Assembly: GCF_030530635.1 (NCBI RefSeq)
Contig: NZ_JAUMUL010000079.1
Span: 1 to 12,556, forward strand
Origin: Actinomyces sp.
Lineage (GTDB): Bacteria; Actinomycetota; Actinomycetes; Actinomycetales; Actinomycetaceae
Length of the DNA: 12,556 nt
Direction of reading: 5' to 3'
In this document: positions 6,203-12,556 of the stretch, one piece after another
Layout of the letters: each line of letters opens with the position of its first letter
Position numbering within the stretch: position 1 is the first letter of the stretch
Made by a program: the position numbers and the translations under genes
Notes under the pieces: model-generated
Told to the model about the DNA's origin: nothing
The model's input: the letters and a program-made list of their open reading frames with translations, nothing else
Database searches by the model: none

Positions 6203-7450
6203 TCAATGGGCGCCGCGGCGCGCCTGCACCTCCCGGGCCTGCGCGAGCCAGGACTCGGCACGGGCCAGGCGCCCTTCGGCGTCGGCGCGCCACGGCCCGC
6301 CGTCCTCCCGACGCGCCCCGGCCACCAGGGACAGCACCACGCCGGCGCAGCGGGCGCGCAGCGCCACCGGGTCGACCTGCCGCTCGGCCAGACGCGTCCA
6401 AGTCTCCAGAACGGGCTGCAGATGCGGGTAGGACGCGGGCGCCAGGTGGTCCAGGACGCTGACGTGCCCCAGCAGGCAGGCCAGGTCATCAACGCGGCGG
6501 CCAGGCCCGAGCGAGTCGACATCGAGCAGGCTGGCGACCCGCTCCCCCTCCATGAGTACGTTCGCCTCGTAGAAGTCGCCGTGCACGGGCACCACCGGTC
6601 CCGGATCGGAGGCGGCCAGCAGCTGCTCAACACCCTCGGCGACGGCGCGGGCTCGAGCCAGGTGCTCGGGCAGGACGGTGGCGGCCGCGTGCGCATAGTG
6701 GCGAGCACGTTCGGACCAGGCGGGATGCACGGCAAGCTGCAGGGCGGATTCGGGCAGGGAGTCCAGCAGCCCGATCAGCCCGGCGAACACGCGGGTCGCC
6801 TGCGCCTCGTCCATACCCTGCGAGAGCAACCCGGACAGGGCCACGCCCCGCCCTGTGGACAGCAGCACGAGCCCGTCCGGATCGTCACGCAGCACATCGG
6901 GCGCGGGCACACCGGCAGCACGCAGCATGCGGTGCCGCTCGGCGAAGGCCGCAGACTGGCTCGGGCGCAGGACCTTGGCGTAGGCAGTAGAGGAGTCCGG
7001 GTAGGTCACACGCACGACCGCGCGCCGTGTGGGCCTGTAGGCGACCATGGTGGCCTTGACGGGGGCCCCCAACCGCTGGGACAGCAGTGAAGGGGTGCAG
7101 GCGACCGCGAGCGCCGGCAGTTCCGGATCGGCCGGGTGCCGCCACACGTGCACCGCCGGGCCGTCCCCGCCGGTGGGCGCCACCCGGGTCAGGCCGGCCG
7201 CCTGCGGATCGGACAGACGCGCAGTTGTGGCGCACAGGTACTCGGTGGCACGTGACCCGTCCGGCCGGGCGACGACGGCGGTGTAACCGACCGATACGCC
7301 TGCCCCCGGGCGGTGATGCACCGAGTGGACCTCCCAGCTCATGAGCTGTTGACCGGCCGGGGCCAGCGCCGCCGCCAGCACCGAGGCGGCGCGCGCTCCC
7401 GTGAGCAGGGCGACCTCCTCCGGCTCCTGGCCGGCCATGACGGTGCTCAT
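6203..7450 (-). CDS. APH-fold phosphotransferase (aminoglycoside phosphotransferase/choline kinase-like), substrate unknown
   Basis: It has 415 residues from ATG 7450. The kinase-like C-terminal two thirds show an ATP-binding lysine (Lys159 in TAYAKVL), the Brenner catalytic loop VHGDFYEANVLM (His290, Asp292, Asn297) and the metal-binding LLDVDSLGPG (Asp310, Asp312). The first 130 residues form a poorly conserved domain with SVHHRPGAGVSVGY, a string also common in related kinases of unknown role. A longer frame to 7552 exists; ATG 7450 or the nearby ATG 7438 is preferred, though neither has a strong ribosome site. The fold covers antibiotic, sugar, amino-sugar and choline kinases; nothing in the neighbourhood fixes the substrate, and resistance should not be assumed. 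It is divergent from the deaminase gene, and the symporter gene lies downstream on the same strand. Confidence 0.8.
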   Translation of the reverse strand: MSTVMAGQEPEEVALLTGARAASVLAAALAPAGQQLMSWEVHSVHHRPGAGVSVGYTAVVARPDGSRATEYLCATTARLSDPQAAGLTRVAPTGGDGPAVHVWRHPADPELPALAVACTPSLLSQRLGAPVKATMVAYRPTRRAVVRVTYPDSSTAYAKVLRPSQSAAFAERHRMLRAAGVPAPDVLRDDPDGLVLLSTGRGVALSGLLSQGMDEAQATRVFAGLIGLLDSLPESALQLAVHPAWSERARHYAHAAATVLPEHLARARAVAEGVEQLLAASDPGPVVPVHGDFYEANVLMEGERVASLLDVDSLGPGRRVDDLACLLGHVSVLDHLAPASYPHLQPVLETWTRLAERQVDPVALRARCAGVVLSLVAGARREDGGPWRADAEGRLARAESWLAQAREVQARRGAH

Positions 7451-7587
7451 GGGAACAGTGTGCCTCACCGCGCCGCCGGCACCGTCCGAATACAAGACTC
7501 GATCCGGCAAGAATCGGTTCCCCCGCACTTCACGGCCGGGCGCCGCACCCACCGCAGCGGCAGGGCACCGGCCCGCCCCTGTAGTGG

Positions 7588-7593
7588 CACAAT
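7588..7593 (+). promoter_or_regulatory. Possible -10 box for a leaderless deaminase mRNA
   Basis: CACAAT ends six bases before ATG 7600, which would place the transcription start at or beside the A of the start codon. No Shine-Dalgarno sequence is present, fitting a leaderless transcript, which is common in actinobacteria. No convincing -35 box is seen. Confidence 0.35.
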
Positions 7594-7599
7594 CCCGCC

Positions 7600-8619
7600 A
7601 TGCGCGACCTGTCCACGCTGCCCAAGGCGCACCTGCACCTGCACTTCACGGGCTCCATGCGCCTGGAGACGCTCGTGGAGCTCGCCTCCTCCGCCCGCGT
7701 CCGACTGCCCTCCTCCTTCCTGGAGGGCGACCCCCTGCGCGTGCCCGCCGACCACCGCGGCTGGTTCCGCTTCCAGCGCGCCTACGACACCGCCCGGCAT
7801 CTGGTGGTCAGTGAAGAGATCATGCGCCGCATCGTGCTGGAGGCGGCGCTGGACGACGCCGCCGAGGGGTCGCGCCGCCTGGAGATACAGGTGGATCCGA
7901 CCTCCTACGCTCCGTTCGTCGGGGGCATCACCCCGGCGCTGGAGATCATTCTGGACGCCGCCGAGCAGGCCACCGTGCTGTCAGGGGTCCAGGTGGCGGT
8001 GATTGTGGCCGCCTCGCGGATGCGTCACCCGCTGGAGGCCCGTACTCTCGCCCGTCTGGCCGTGCGCTACGCGGGAGACGCGCCGGGCACGGTCGTCGGC
8101 TTCGGGCTGTCCAATGACGAGCGGGCCGGCGAAACCTCCTCCTGGGGACCCGCCTTCGCCATCGCCCGCCGTGCGGGGCTGGCCTCGCTGCCCCATGGCG
8201 GGGAACTGCTCGGGCCTGAGCACGTGCGCGACGTCGTCTCGGCGCTTGGACCCACCCGGCTCGGCCACGGCATCCGTACCACCGAGGACCCGGCCCTGCT
8301 GGACGCCGTGGCGGCGGCCGGCATCAGCCTGGAGGTGTGTCCGGCATCGAATGTGTGCCTGGGGGTGTACCGGGAACCTGCGGATGTGCCACTGCCCGTG
8401 CTGCTCGAGCACGGTGCCCGAGTGGCCCTGGGCGCGGACGACCCGCTGCTGTTCCAGTCCCGGCTGGTGGACCAGTATCAGATCGCCCGGGATCAAGGGC
8501 TCGACGACGCCGCCCTGGCGGAGCTGGCGCGCGGGTCGATCCGGGCCTCGCTGGCGTCGCCGACCTCCAAGCAGGAGTGGTTGCGGCAAGTGGACGCCTG
8601 GCTGGCCGCGCCGGCCTGA
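7600..8619 (+). CDS. Adenosine deaminase-family amidohydrolase
   Basis: This 339-residue TIM-barrel metal-dependent deaminase probably converts adenosine (or a related aminopurine nucleoside) to the 6-oxo product. Motifs in order are PKAHLHLHFTGSM (9-20) with metal ligands His11 and His13, SLPHGGE (197-202; zinc His199, proton-donor Glu202), RLGHGIR (220-226, His223), LEVCPASNV (244-252) and LGADDPLLF (278-285, Asp280/Asp281). Two points differ from the classic enzyme: HLHLHFTGS replaces HxHLDGx, and PHGGE replaces the usual HAGE. The HFTGS form recurs in actinobacterial members as I recall, so it is probably a subfamily mark, but adenosine specificity is not assured. ATG 7600 gives the expected N-terminus with no leader. 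It converges with murB; the 33-base gap contains GC-rich sequence but no clear terminator. Confidence 0.85.
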   Translation: MRDLSTLPKAHLHLHFTGSMRLETLVELASSARVRLPSSFLEGDPLRVPADHRGWFRFQRAYDTARHLVVSEEIMRRIVLEAALDDAAEGSRRLEIQVDPTSYAPFVGGITPALEIILDAAEQATVLSGVQVAVIVAASRMRHPLEARTLARLAVRYAGDAPGTVVGFGLSNDERAGETSSWGPAFAIARRAGLASLPHGGELLGPEHVRDVVSALGPTRLGHGIRTTEDPALLDAVAAAGISLEVCPASNVCLGVYREPADVPLPVLLEHGARVALGADDPLLFQSRLVDQYQIARDQGLDDAALAELARGSIRASLASPTSKQEWLRQVDAWLAAPA

Positions 8620-8652
8620 GCGGTGGGCCCGGGCGGCCGGTCAGGAGCCGAC

Positions 8653-9924
8653 TCAGAAGCCGACGTGGACCGGCTCGGGTACGAGGGTGACGCCGAAGCG
8701 CTCTTGCACGCCGGCGACGACGGCGTCGCGCAGCCCGGTCAGGTCGGCCGCGCGGGCGCCACCCCGATTGGTCAGGGCCAGCACGTGTTTGGTGGACAGG
8801 GTTGCGGCAGGATCCGCTCCGGCCGCAGGCACCGCGAAGCCCTTGCCGAAGCCGGCGTGGTCAATGAGCCAGGCGGCGGAGGTCTTGACCAGCCCCTCAA
8901 CCACGGGCGCCTGGCGGGTGCCCGCCACCACTCGGGAGTGATCGGTCACCGGGAAGCGGGGGGCGTCGTCGGGAAGCGCCTCGGCCTGAGCCCGGCTCAG
9001 GATCGGATTGGTGAAGAAGGAGCCGGCCGACCAGGTGTCGTGGTCGGCGGCGTCGAGAACCATGCCCTTGGAGCGGCGCAGTTCCAGCACCGCTTCGCGC
9101 ACGGCCCGGGCATCGACCCGCTCGCCCACCTCGACTTCCAGGGTGCGGGCCAGTTGGGCGTAGGCGATGGGCGCGGACCGGGATGCGGCACGCACTAAGA
9201 AGGTCACCGACAGCACCACCCAGCGGCCGGTCGGCCCCCAGGTGCGGCCGCCGCCAATGCCGACGTCGGTCAGGGAGCGTTTGAGGTCGGAGTCGCGGTA
9301 ACTCAGGTGCAGGCGGGCCAGTGGGAGCTGAACGAGACGCGCCTCGGCCCGGTCCCAGGCGCGCACGGAGGCAAGCAGTTCGGCGACCTCCGCGCCGTAG
9401 GCGCCGATGTTCTGCACAGGGGCGGCGCCGACGGTTCCGGGGATCCCGGACAGGGGGGCGAAGCCGCCCCAATGGCTGGCGATGGCCTCACGCACCAGGT
9501 CGTCCCAGGTGGTGCCGGCGGTGGCGGTCAGTTCCACTCCCCCACATCGATCGTCGGCGGAGACCGTGACCTTTTGCCGCGCGTCGCGCACCACCACCCC
9601 GGCAAAGCCCGCGTCCGCGGCAAGGATGTTCGAGCCGCCGCCGATGACCAGCAAGGGGGTGCCGGCGGCGTCGGCCTGGCGGACGGCGTCGATGAGTTCG
9701 GCCTCGGTGTGGGCCTCGCTGTAGTCGCCGACCGGACCGCCCACGCGCAGGGTGGTCAGTTCGGACAGGGCCGGGGTGGGAGCGGCCGGGGCCGCGCCCA
9801 ACGGTCGCGCGAGGGCCGGGATTGGCTCCGGCCAGTCGGAGGGCTCAGCGCGGACGGAGGTCGGCGCGGCGCATGCCTCAGTGTCGGAGGGCGGCTCGTT
9901 GGCGTTCACGGCGGTCTCGCGCAT
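8653..9924 (-). CDS. murB: UDP-N-acetylenolpyruvoylglucosamine reductase MurB
   Basis: It performs the second committed step of peptidoglycan precursor synthesis, the FAD- and NADPH-dependent reduction of enolpyruvyl-UDP-GlcNAc to UDP-MurNAc in the cytoplasm. The FAD domain has LLVIGGGSNILAADAGFAG (91-109) and GIPGTVGAAPVQNIGAYGAE (160-179). Catalytic-type residues are Arg210 (SYRDSDLK), Ser302 (SAGSFFTNPI) and Glu417 (LVPEPVHVGF). The YRDS loop and SFFTNP motif fit the type I class, like the E. coli enzyme. It has 423 residues, longer than usual because of about 50 Ala/Pro-rich residues before LTTLRVGG. The long N-terminus is retained because ATG 9924 has an excellent GGAGGA site four bases upstream. 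It is downstream of the bS22 and HTH genes on the same strand. Confidence 0.95.
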   Translation of the reverse strand: MRETAVNANEPPSDTEACAAPTSVRAEPSDWPEPIPALARPLGAAPAAPTPALSELTTLRVGGPVGDYSEAHTEAELIDAVRQADAAGTPLLVIGGGSNILAADAGFAGVVVRDARQKVTVSADDRCGGVELTATAGTTWDDLVREAIASHWGGFAPLSGIPGTVGAAPVQNIGAYGAEVAELLASVRAWDRAEARLVQLPLARLHLSYRDSDLKRSLTDVGIGGGRTWGPTGRWVVLSVTFLVRAASRSAPIAYAQLARTLEVEVGERVDARAVREAVLELRRSKGMVLDAADHDTWSAGSFFTNPILSRAQAEALPDDAPRFPVTDHSRVVAGTRQAPVVEGLVKTSAAWLIDHAGFGKGFAVPAAGADPAATLSTKHVLALTNRGGARAADLTGLRDAVVAGVQERFGVTLVPEPVHVGF

Positions 9925-9928
9925 GCGA

Positions 9929-9934
9929 TCCTCC
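9929..9934 (-). promoter_or_regulatory. Ribosome-binding site of murB
   Basis: GGAGGA on the minus strand, four bases before ATG 9924. It supports the extended N-terminus. Confidence 0.7.
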
Positions 9935-10026
9935 AGTGGATGTGCGAGCGCCGGTTCCGCGGCACTCGGTTATGTGGGTTCGGTCGGCGGGTCATGGCTG
10001 TGCCCGGGGAGGACCCCGGGCACATT

Positions 10027-10125
10027 TCACTTCTTGTTACGACGCTGGTGGCGCGTCTTACGCAGTAGCTTGCGGTGCTTCTTCTTCGCCATGCGCTTGC
10101 GGCGCTTCTTGATGACAGATCCCAT
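10027..10125 (-). CDS. Small ribosomal protein bS22 / AURKAIP1-COX24 domain protein
   Basis: It encodes 32 residues: MGSVIKKRRKRMAKKK, then HRKLLRKTRHQRRNKK, almost entirely basic. This is the actinobacterial protein related to mitochondrial AURKAIP1/COX24, which has been located on the mycobacterial small ribosomal subunit as bS22. The start is ATG 10125, with GAGGAG (10131-10136) five bases upstream; a longer frame to 10290 has no support. The gene is too short for many gene finders and easily missed. It lies between the HTH gene and murB on the same strand, and HTH beside bS22 is a familiar actinobacterial arrangement. Confidence 0.93.
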   Translation of the reverse strand: MGSVIKKRRKRMAKKKHRKLLRKTRHQRRNKK

Positions 10126-10130
10126 TGAGG

Positions 10131-10136
10131 CTCCTC
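10131..10136 (-). promoter_or_regulatory. Ribosome-binding site of the bS22 gene
   Basis: GAGGAG on the minus strand, five bases before ATG 10125. It fixes the 32-residue form. Confidence 0.75.
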
Positions 10137-10270
10137 GTTGTTGTTCGTGCCGGCCTGCTCCCGCGGCCGACGGCGCCGGCGCGTGGTTGACGAGCGAGGT
10201 GGCCGGTGACGGACGCATACGCACCCGCCTGTAAGTCCGCCAGGGCCAACGGGCAAGCGTCGGGCCGACG

Positions 10271-10284
10271 GGCCGAAACCGGCC
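10271..10284. other. Short hairpin between the HTH and bS22 genes
   Basis: GGCCG and CGGCC pair around a 4-base loop in the 189-base space after the HTH stop. No T-run follows on the minus strand, so a terminator is doubtful; it could be a leader structure of the bS22 mRNA. Confidence 0.25.
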
Positions 10285-10301
10285 ACACAATTACGGCAGG
10301 G

Positions 10302-10329
10302 ATTGTAGCGGGTATCAGGAACCGGTCGA
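10302..10329 (-). promoter_or_regulatory. Possible promoter for bS22 (and murB)
   Basis: On the minus strand TCGACC (10324-10329) and TACAAT (10302-10307) are 16 bases apart, near the -35/-10 consensus. It overlaps the 3' end of the HTH gene and would give a leader of about 170 bases before bS22. This is pattern matching only. Confidence 0.35.
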
Positions 10330-10566
10330 TGCGGAGTCCTCGTGGCCCCAGTCACCCAGACCGGCCGCCAAATACTGCTGTACGGCGCGCTCGGGTACAC
10401 GGAAGGACCGCCCCACCTGCATGGCGGGCAGATCTCCGGAGTGGACCATGCGGTATACGGTCATCTTCGACACGCGCAGCATGGCTGCGACTTCCGCAAC
10501 CGTAAGGAAGCTGGGGGCGCCCGAGGCGCCGGCTGGAGTCGAGGTGCCCGATGCCATGGCTGTCAT
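10315..10566 (-). CDS. Excisionase-family helix-turn-helix DNA-binding protein
   Basis: From ATG 10566 it has 83 residues. After a Ser/Thr/Ala-rich lead comes a MerR/excisionase-type domain: FLTVAEVAAMLRVSKMTVYR (a HTH with the AEVAAMLRVS turn), MVHSGDLPAMQVGRSFRV (the wing) and VQQYLAAGL. The family includes phage excisionases and chromosomal regulators such as BldC; here the housekeeping setting (bS22, murB) argues for a regulator and not for a phage gene. The frame extends to 10689, but its first 41 residues look like non-coding translation; ATG 10566 or 10557 is preferred, with only a weak GGGAC before 10566. It is divergent from the potassium transporter gene. Confidence 0.85.
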   Translation of the reverse strand: MTAMASGTSTPAGASGAPSFLTVAEVAAMLRVSKMTVYRMVHSGDLPAMQVGRSFRVPERAVQQYLAAGLGDWGHEDSASTGS

Positions 10567-10770
10567 GTCCCGTCTACAGGTTGAATCGGCACCACGAGGG
10601 TCCGGAACCCTACCCGGGACCTCGCGGTTGTATAACAGCACCAATATAACCTGCACCCCAGCTGTCGCACAGGATGTTTCCTCCCCCATTCGTCACGCGC
10701 GCCGCATCTCACACATCTGTCGCAACCGCGGCGGGCGCCACTGCCCGACCTCTGCCCGCGACGGGGCACC

Positions 10771-12393
10771 ATGGCCCACAATGGTTCCGTGCCCTCTTAT
10801 TCCAGCCCCGACTCCGGAGCGCAGCACTCGTCGTCGCCCGCCAGGAGCGCGCAGGCACGGACCGCACGCAGGGGCGTCGAACGCGGCGTGAATCGCCGGG
10901 TGCGCCCGGACTCCCCCACACCGGATGCGGCATTAATGGGGACCGCCGAACCGTTAGATCCCACTCGCCCACCCGGCCCGGACGACGCGGGCCGCCCCTT
11001 GAGCGCCCAGGAGGATGCCGGCGGCCTGCGAGACCTGCTGGCACGCCTGGAGTTGCGCAGTCGCTTCGCCCGCATCGCCCGCTTCTCCCCCGCACGTCTG
11101 GCGATCACCGTGTTCGCTGTCATCGTGGCCGGTATCGCGGGCCTTCTGAGCCTGCCGATCGCCACCGCCACCGGCGAGCGCGCCCCCTTCGTGGATGCCC
11201 TGTTCACAGCCACCTCGGCCGTGTGCGTGACGGGATTGACCACCGTGGACACGGCCTCCTACTGGTCCCCCTTCGGTCAATTCGTCATCATCATCGGCGC
11301 CGCGATCGGTGGCCTGGGCATTATGACGCTCGCCTCACTGTTGTCATTCGCCGTGTCCCGGCACCTGGGGCTGACCCAGCGCATGCTGGCAGCGTCGGAG
11401 AAGATGTCCGGAATGGGCGATGTCATGTCGCTGCTGCGCGCCGTCGCCTACACGGCCTTCGGCGTGGAGGCGGTGCTGATGGCGGTGCTCCTGCCCCGCT
11501 TCCTCACCCTGGGGCTGGATCTCGGACGCGCCGCCTGGTACGCGTTCTTCATGGCGCTGTCAATCTTCAACAACGCCGGGTTCGTGGTCATGCCCGAGGG
11601 GCTGGCCCCCTACGCCTCCGACTGGTGGATGGGACTGCCGATCGTACTGGGCACCTTCCTGGGCGCCATCGGCTTTCCGGTGATCCGTGATGTTGCACGC
11701 AACCGCCGTCGCCCCCGCCAGCTGACCCTGCACAGCAAGCTGACCCTGACCACCTACACCGCCCTCAGCGCCTTCTCCGCCGTGGCGATCGGCTCATTCG
11801 AGTGGAGCAATCCCAACACCTACGGGACCCTGTCCACGAGCGGGAAGATCCTGACCGCGTTGGTCAACAGCGTCAACGCCCGCTCCTCCGGACTGTCCAC
11901 GATCGCGCCAGAGCACATGCACGAATCGACCTGGCTGCTGCAGGACGCCCTGATGTTCATCGGCGGCGGCTCGGCCTCCACCGCGGGCGGCATAAAGGTG
12001 ACCACCTTTGCGGTGCTGGTGCTGGCGATTGTTGCGGAGGCGCGCGGAGATGAGGACATTGAGGCCTTCGGGCGGCGCATCACCCTGTCGACCGTGCGGC
12101 TGAGCGTGGCCGTCGCCTTCATCGGCGCCAGCATCGTCGGCGTTTCCTCCCTGCTACTGCTGGGGCTGACTGATCTGACCCTGGACCGCATCCTGTTCGA
12201 GGTGATCAGCGCCTTTGCCACCGTGGGCCTGTCCACCGGCATCACACCGATCCTGCCGCCCGGCGCGAAGTACGTGATCATCGTGTTGATGTTCATCGGC
12301 CGCGTGGGCACCATGACCGCAGCCTCCGCCCTGGCGCTGCGTGAGCGCCGCAGGGTTATCCGCATGCCCGCCGAGCGTCCGCTGATCGGCTGA
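10771..12393 (+). CDS. TrkH/KtrB-type potassium uptake channel subunit
   Basis: This 540-residue membrane protein forms the K+-conducting part of a Trk/Ktr uptake system. It has four K-channel-like M1-P-M2 repeats whose filter glycines are seen at SAVCVTGL (Gly155), FNNAGF (Gly270), SVNARSSGL (Gly374) and AFATVGLSTG (Gly486). The gating-loop sequence FIGGGSASTAGGIKV (397-410) and FIGRVG (508-513) are typical. Before the first helix (about 109) lies a long, Pro/Ser/Arg-rich cytoplasmic extension that most KtrB proteins lack. The start may therefore be ATG 10771, GTG 10789 or even the Met at residue 56; no strong ribosome site settles it. Conduction normally requires a KtrA/TrkA NAD-binding regulatory subunit, often encoded next door, and no such gene is seen before the mobile element at 12478. 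Confidence 0.92.
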   Translation: MAHNGSVPSYSSPDSGAQHSSSPARSAQARTARRGVERGVNRRVRPDSPTPDAALMGTAEPLDPTRPPGPDDAGRPLSAQEDAGGLRDLLARLELRSRFARIARFSPARLAITVFAVIVAGIAGLLSLPIATATGERAPFVDALFTATSAVCVTGLTTVDTASYWSPFGQFVIIIGAAIGGLGIMTLASLLSFAVSRHLGLTQRMLAASEKMSGMGDVMSLLRAVAYTAFGVEAVLMAVLLPRFLTLGLDLGRAAWYAFFMALSIFNNAGFVVMPEGLAPYASDWWMGLPIVLGTFLGAIGFPVIRDVARNRRRPRQLTLHSKLTLTTYTALSAFSAVAIGSFEWSNPNTYGTLSTSGKILTALVNSVNARSSGLSTIAPEHMHESTWLLQDALMFIGGGSASTAGGIKVTTFAVLVLAIVAEARGDEDIEAFGRRITLSTVRLSVAVAFIGASIVGVSSLLLLGLTDLTLDRILFEVISAFATVGLSTGITPILPPGAKYVIIVLMFIGRVGTMTAASALALRERRRVIRMPAERPLIG

Positions 12394-12474
12394 ATGCCAC
12401 CACACTACGAGACCCACCCTGGCCGCGGCGGCCCGGTCCTCACCTGGCAGGAAGCACAGCTGCACCGGGTCTAA
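12394..12474 (+). CDS. 26-residue open frame directly after the potassium transporter gene, doubtful
   Basis: ATG 12394 follows the transporter stop with no gap, and the frame ends with TAA at 12472-12474, three bases before the ISL3-like end. The peptide MPPHYETHPGRGGPVL is followed by ten more residues. The position is where ktrA often starts, and GPVL is reminiscent of the strand before the nucleotide-binding loop in such proteins, but no GxGxxG follows. It may be a stub or chance. Confidence 0.2.
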   Translation: MPPHYETHPGRGGPVLTWQEAQLHRV

Positions 12475-12477
12475 TGG

Positions 12478-12556
12478 GGTTCTTCTGGTTTGAGGGTGTG
12501 ACGGTTCGCCGGGTGTGGGTTGTCTGCGCGAATGTGGTGTTTTAGACGGGCGTGGT
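12478..12556 (+). mobile_element. Left end of an ISL3-like insertion sequence running out of the window
   Basis: GGTTCTTCTGGTTTGAGG continuing GTGTG (12478-12500) matches the terminal repeats at 2167-2189 and 2570-2592 with 3 differences from each over 23 bases. The orientation matches the left repeat at 2167, so the body should lie to the right. The 56 bases beyond the repeat contain no gene start I can recognise. Whether a transposase follows is not visible. Confidence 0.55.

Noticed and set aside
4946..7090. 714-codon plus-strand open frame opposite the symporter and kinase genes
   Set aside because: It spans two clear minus-strand genes and their intergenic space, and its Gly/Gln/His/Arg-rich product has no domains.
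6203..7450. Aminoglycoside resistance gene
   Set aside because: Only the general APH kinase fold is seen; no features tie it to a drug, and the neighbourhood is not a resistance region.
10315..10566. Prophage excisionase
   Set aside because: The HTH family includes excisionases, but no integrase or phage gene is present and the setting with bS22 and murB is chromosomal.
1..12556. CRISPR array or other tandem-repeat array
   Set aside because: No regularly spaced direct repeats are seen; repeats in the window are the inverted ends of mobile elements and the A/B paralogues.

Overview
The window is high-GC DNA (roughly two-thirds G+C by eye) that looks actinobacterial, most like the Actinomyces group. 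The signs are a 32-residue bS22/AURKAIP1-COX24-type ribosomal protein next to an excisionase-family helix-turn-helix gene, a tRNA-Trp divergent from an aspartate aminotransferase, and the amino-acid bias of the proteins. The organism assignment is inferred from protein style, not from a database search.

Layout. Positions 1-49 hold the 5' part of a minus-strand tRNA-Trp. Positions 246-1460 encode a class I aspartate aminotransferase. Directly after it lies an accessory island (about 1461-3360). It contains two paralogous small membrane-anchored proteins (A at 1475-1891, B at 2791-3357). Between them are the debris of a secreted protein gene and mobile DNA: a prepilin-like N-terminal leader (1999-2166), a transposase-less element with ISL3-like inverted ends (2167-2592) that carries a nested 127-bp inverted-repeat element (2380-2506), and the C-terminal piece of a calpain-like (C2) cysteine protease (2595-2789). 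The protease piece ends one base before protein B.

From 3374 to 7450 all genes are on the minus strand: a D(-)-tartrate dehydratase-type enolase-superfamily enzyme, an AGCS-family sodium:amino-acid symporter just upstream of it, and an APH-fold small-molecule kinase. A divergent adenosine-deaminase-family gene (7600-8619) converges on murB (8653-9924). Upstream of murB on the same strand are bS22 (10027-10125) and the HTH gene (10315-10566). A TrkH/KtrB-type potassium transporter (10771-12393) runs rightward. The window ends in the first 79 bases of another ISL3-like element (from 12478).

The core genes are ordinary housekeeping or catabolic functions. The unusual part is the island at 1.46-3.36 kb. 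I interpret it as the decayed remains of a secreted calpain-like effector with a prepilin-type leader, flanked by two copies of a putative cognate membrane-anchored partner (immunity or inhibitor) with two conserved cysteines. That reading is an inference from motifs, gene order and spacing.
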